This document shows, piece by piece, positions 56,754-64,000 of a stretch of DNA of 64,000 bases. A model generated the notes under the pieces. It was given only the letters and a program-made list of their open reading frames with translations, was not told where the DNA came from and did not search any database. Both the position numbers and the translations under genes were made by a program. The DNA is from Corylus avellana (lineage: Eukaryota; Streptophyta; Magnoliopsida; Fagales; Betulaceae). The stretch spans positions 22,559,850 to 22,623,849 of the forward strand of contig NC_081549.1 in the NCBI RefSeq assembly GCF_901000735.1, written 5' to 3'. Each line of letters begins with the position of its first letter. Position 1 is the stretch's first letter.

Positions 56754-57251
56754 ACTACGGCCAACGCCGACATCCCGGTGCCGACCATGAACCTCACCCA
56801 ACTGATTGAAAACTTCAAAAACCAAGGCCTCGACGAGACAGACCTTGTGGCGCTCTCCGGCGGCCACACCATAGGCTTTGCACGGTGCGTCTCCTTCAGG
56901 GACCGCATCTACAACGAGACGAACATCGAGGGAGCATTTGCAGAAAAGCTCAAATCCATATGCCCAAGACAAAGCAATGACGGGGACTCAAACCTCGCGT
57001 CCTTGGACCCAACACCCGCATATTTTGACCCGGCATACTACTATAACTTGGCTCAGCGCAAGGGGCTTCTCCACTCGGATCAGGAGCTCTTCAATGGAGG
57101 CTGCACAGATGCGCTGGTGAACAAGTACACCTCATATCCCATTGCTTTTTGGCAGGATTTTGCTAAGTCCATGGTGAAGATGGGCAATATAAAACCGCTG
57201 ACCGGGTATCAGGGTCAAATCCGCTTGAACTGTAGGGCAGTGAACCAATAA
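56754..57251 (+). pseudogene. Class III peroxidase fragment (POD4), 5'-truncated
   Basis: About 165 codons of exon 3, from TANADIPVPTMNL to the normal stop, including the proximal-His motif GGHTIGFARC and NGGCTDALV. Exons 1 and 2, the signal peptide, the distal Arg/His and the first about 20 codons of exon 3 are absent, so no active enzyme can be made. It shares Cys at the NGGCTD position and GFARC with POD3 and differs from it at very few residues (for example CVSF for CVAF). It is either a truncated paralogue or a partial allele of POD3 interrupted by transposon DNA. Confidence 0.88.
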
Positions 57252-57433
57252 GTTGATGTATTTTTGAGAGAGTTTTTCGTTTTTAATTTCAAAAAGTTCT
57301 ATGATGTAATATTCTGTTTTTAGTTTTTTTTTTTTCGTTGAATAAAGATGAAATTTTTTTTTTTTTGTGTTTTGAAGAGTATTTTGTATTTTAAATTTTT
57401 TGTTAACATTTTTTATTTAATAATAGAAAATAT

Positions 57434-58073
57434 GGATAAATGTAAAATTAGTTTTTGTGGTTGACCTAAATTACAAATCATTCTATGTGGTATGCCAAAA
57501 TAACAGTTTACTTCATGAAATCAATTTCCGTTAAGGAACTTAACAAAATCTGTCACTTTGTCACGTCATACCCAATAAAAACACGACACATGTTATTATT
57601 AATTTTTTACTTTCAAAAATGACAATTAAGATTTTTCATATCATTTTACAACGCAAGCTAAAATTACATCAACTTTTCCTCCACGTCATATTGTTACAGT
57701 AAATTAATTTAATCTCTTATTTTTCCAAAATTTTACCTATGCATAACCCTCCCTCATCTTCGTTTTCCTCAGCCACTTTAGTAAATGCAGTGGTCAAATT
57801 CTCGTAAAATGCTCCTAAATCGTGACGAGAAATATGAAAATGAGAAAGGGTTACGTACGAAGTAAAATTTTGGAGATAGAAGATATTAGGTTAATTTACT
57901 GTAGTAGTATGACGTGACAAAGTAACAGATTCTATTAAGTTACTTAACGGAAATTAATTTTATAGAGTAAATTGTTATTTTGGTCTACCTTGAGGACTTA
58001 TAAATTAATTTTTATACCATAGGAAGTGATTTGTAATTTAATCCAACCACAATAACTAATTTTGCATTTATCC
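57434..58073. mobile_element. Non-autonomous TIR element downstream of POD4
   Basis: Fourth copy of the element found behind POD2 and POD3, with ends ggataaatgtaaaatta and gcatttatcc. A short internal deletion near 57494 removes the 'ggtcctcaaggt' part. Confidence 0.65.
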
Positions 58074-58116
58074 CTAGAAAAATAAAATCCTTATTAAACA
58101 TGGCCATTATATATAT

Positions 58117-58756
58117 GGGAATAACTTCAATTCGATCAAGGCAGAAAGGGGGGTTTTCTGCCCACCACTCACAAGCTGACACCTCAGCTTTGTATACAAA
58201 CTCAAAATGAGAACAAAACACCATATTATTCTTCCAACATTGACCTACCGCCCACCTCTGCCTGACGCAGCCGCCCCGAAAACGCCACTTCCACCCCTTA
58301 GGGGTGGCGCGTAGCCACCCCAGCCACCATTGGGTGGCCAGCGTGATCACACCGTGGTCTGTGAGTGGTCGCGTGGGCCACCTCGTGGCCTGCGCGGCCA
58401 CTCCATATGGCCTGGGGTGGCCAGCGAGCCACCCCGTGGCATGGGGTGGCCAACGCTTGGGAGTGGCCGCACAGGCCACCCCGTGGCCTGGGGGTGGCCA
58501 TGCGGGCCACCCCAGCCAGATCTGGCCACCCCAGATGGCCTAGGGGTGACTGGCGCAGCCACCCCGTGGCCTGGGGGTCGCCATGCCGACCACCCAAATG
58601 GGGCTGGTGGTGGTTCCTCGTTTCTGCCCTCATTTTTTTGGTGTTTTGTTCTCATTTTAAGCTTTTGTATTTTTCTTAAAATGTTGATGTGTCATGTGGT
58701 GATTGGTGGGCAGAAAACCCATGTTTTCTGCCACAACCGTATGGCAGCAGCTCTCT
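58117..58756. mobile_element. MITE-like insertion with GC-rich core and 9-bp target duplication
   Basis: Bounded by tatatatat at 58108-58116 and 58757-58765. Inverted subterminal segments contain ggttttctgcccaccactcac / ggtgggcagaaaaccc and gagaacaaaacacca / tggtgttttgttctc. The centre (58290-58610) is packed with ggggtggcc / ggccacccc modules. The equivalent position behind POD3 (about 44655) and POD2 is empty. Overlapping open frames in all phases are a by-product of the GC core. Confidence 0.75.
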
Positions 58757-60295
58757 TATATATATAGATATCTGTGTCCATAAATATCTTCAATTTTTAT
58801 TTTTATTTTATTTTTTTTTAAGTAATGTTGTCTAGTCACTAATTAATAAGAAAATAATTGGGCTTTAAACTTTTAAATCTCTAATCTCACGGAGTGGCCC
58901 ATAGCTTTGGGCTCATTTGATGGCTGCCTACTCCAGCCCGGCCTTAATTTGCTCAGGCCTTCTTAAATGGTTGGCATATGATCAGTTAGGGTTATCCTTT
59001 GAACCCAAAATCTAATGAAATATGTGAAATGGCCCAATTGAGGAGGATATATTTTATTGTCAATATTTTGTTTTGTTATATATATATATATATGTGTGGT
59101 GTCATGTCATTTAATTTTTTTTTTTTTAAAAAAAAAAATTAATATAAATTTATATAGTATGTGGCAATATAAACATTATTAAATATGTGAAATTTAATTT
59201 TGATCATAAAATAGATCTATTATCCTTAAATAACATGACGACGTATATATTATGTGTCAATATAAACACCATTAAAATTGTAAAATTTAATTTGAACCGC
59301 TACCCACTCTTTAAAGAAGGTGAATTCTCTTTTGAATTTGATTAAGGGAAATCTAGGCTATGGGCCTCTTGGTATCTACTTTTTAATTACAATTTGTTCT
59401 AAAGAAGAGGTTATGCGACCAAAAAACACAGGGAAATGCTATCTCAACATTTCTTTTGGTTTCTTCAATGTCGCCCCACTTGAATTCTAGGAAAAATCAA
59501 GGTTTTCATGATATTTCAATTTAGTTCTTAAGTTTTTTAATTTTGGTAATTAGATTCTTAGATTTTAACATGATTTCAAATAAGTCCATCCGTTAACTTA
59601 CATTCCAATTAATTAACAATAGGCCACATCAGACTAATTAATTAATGCCAAATGCTATCTCAATTAATGCCAAATACTATTACTTGGTTCGTCTTAAAAA
59701 TCATTTTACAAGTTATGGAATAGATTGCTGCAATGGATAATGCATTTTGTTGGTCTTTGTTGTGATTATAATTTATTTTGTTTTATATTGATGTTATAAT
59801 GTCTTGTTTCATTCATCTATAATTTTTTTTTTTTTAAAAAAAAAAAGTATAAAAAGGGAGTCTAAAGCTCATGGTCTTCTATTTTTAAAACTTTGTATTT
59901 TTTAAAAAATTTATAAAAGAAAAATTAAAAAAAAAAACAAAACAAAACAAAACAATTCCGTGACAATGGTGGACGTAAAAACTGAAACCGCCGACTTTTA
60001 GAAAGCTTTACCATAAACTTATTTCAAATACCATTTTGTCGCCTTAACAGCGAAGAAGGCGCCACCACGATTACCTACCTGGAATAGGAAAAATTGGAAA
60101 ATGTAAAACGGCTTTGTTGGAAATCAAAACCAAGGAGCCCACTGGAACAATGGAAGACGAGCAGAAAAAAACCATGGAAAAGGGGAGCTCTCCAAGTCAC
60201 CACCACCCACCCCTTCTTTTTCCTGCACCGAGTAACTTGGGTTCTTCGAATTCACTTATTCACAGGGCTTCAGTGAAGGATCATCGATCATCATC
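58757..60295. other. Copy of 44660-46189, intergenic
   Basis: Collinear with the region upstream of the first aminotransferase, offset 14112 from about 44786, with only scattered substitutions (for example near 59369 and 59458) and a 6-bp deletion near 60119. No gene. Confidence 0.8.
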
Positions 60296-63507
<3,212 letters not shown>

Positions 63508-64000
63508 TATCTCATTTATACCTAATTCTTCATTTTGGGATGCTTAAAACTCCATCATTTACAAATGATGTTGCTTACTAGATAACTCAGTATTAAGGTA
63601 TAAATGAGGAAAGCTCCATGAAATATATTTCCCGGATTACAGATATATGGCTGAAATTGCCTACTCCTTGTTCCACAGCCAACCTAGTTATCTAGAACAC
63701 TGTGTTGGAATATTCACACTTCTGTGATGTGATTGGTTAGGTAGTCAAATTTCATATGGGGTAGTAATAATAAAAGCAAGTAACTGGTATATAACATTGT
63801 TAGCTTTAAAGCCATTGATTTAGGTTTGAGTTAAGGTTATGTGCTAAAATGCTTGAAGATGTTAACTCTTTGACTCTTTTATGCCCAAGATTCCAACACA
63901 GATTGATACAATACAAGTACAATATATTTAGATTTGGAAAAATCATTTAGTTCTACGTGTGTGATTATCTTATGCAATACATTCTGGGTCAAAACTACTA
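63508..64000. other. 3' flank of the second aminotransferase copy
   Basis: Matches 49402-49894 at the same 14106-bp offset up to the window edge. No other feature. Confidence 0.8.

Noticed and set aside
58298..58767. Several overlapping frames of 80-155 codons on both strands
   Set aside because: They arise from the GC-rich gggtggcc repeat core of a MITE-like element, which is open in many phases.

Overview
This is a plant nuclear genome window, most probably from a heterozygous woody eudicot. The evidence is GT-AG introns in AT-rich DNA, class III peroxidases with plant signal peptides, a plant-type mitochondrial aspartate aminotransferase and a plant-type BRCA2 relic, all set among copia-type LTRs, a CACTA end, MULE-like TIR elements and tRNA-derived SINEs. 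The species cannot be named from the sequence; a rosid tree is an inference.

Layout. 2.57-7.85 kb holds the decayed, exon-by-exon remains of a BRCA2 homologue. 9.3-26 kb is almost gene-free and made of nested repeats: a SINE with a perfect 18-bp target duplication; a 2.7-kb long inverted repeat (11.03-13.74 kb) whose arms each carry an LTR fragment plus the last three exons of an IRE1-type KEN endoribonuclease-like gene; a second inverted repeat with 0.55-kb arms (14.31-16.59 kb); a TIR element interrupted by an N gap; a 42-bp minisatellite; and a CACTA terminus. 27.4-43.7 kb holds three complete class III peroxidase genes. POD1 has four exons. POD2 and POD3 have three exons and form a recent tandem duplication; a scrambled LTR element then inserted upstream of POD3. 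Between POD1 and POD2, on the minus strand, lies a conserved-looking gene of unknown function. 46.2-49.4 kb is a complete 10-exon mitochondrial aspartate aminotransferase gene.

51.66-64 kb consists of pieces separated by 100-N gaps. They repeat earlier parts of the window: an inverted copy of 30.4-32.5 kb, an inverted copy of 37.2-39.3 kb, then a truncated peroxidase followed by a copy of 44.7-49.9 kb that differs by one 6-bp indel and a few substitutions. This looks more like unmerged alternative haplotype contigs placed in the scaffold than like true extra genes, so the second aminotransferase and the second unknown gene should be counted with caution.

Function. The peroxidases are secreted haem enzymes of the cell wall, and the aminotransferase links mitochondrial oxaloacetate and aspartate. 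They share no pathway; their proximity is positional. The most unusual structure is the 11.0-13.7 kb inverted repeat. One arm keeps an LTR-type TATA box pointing inward and the other has lost it through a 33-bp deletion, so read-through from the right arm would give a fold-back RNA against KEN-domain genes.
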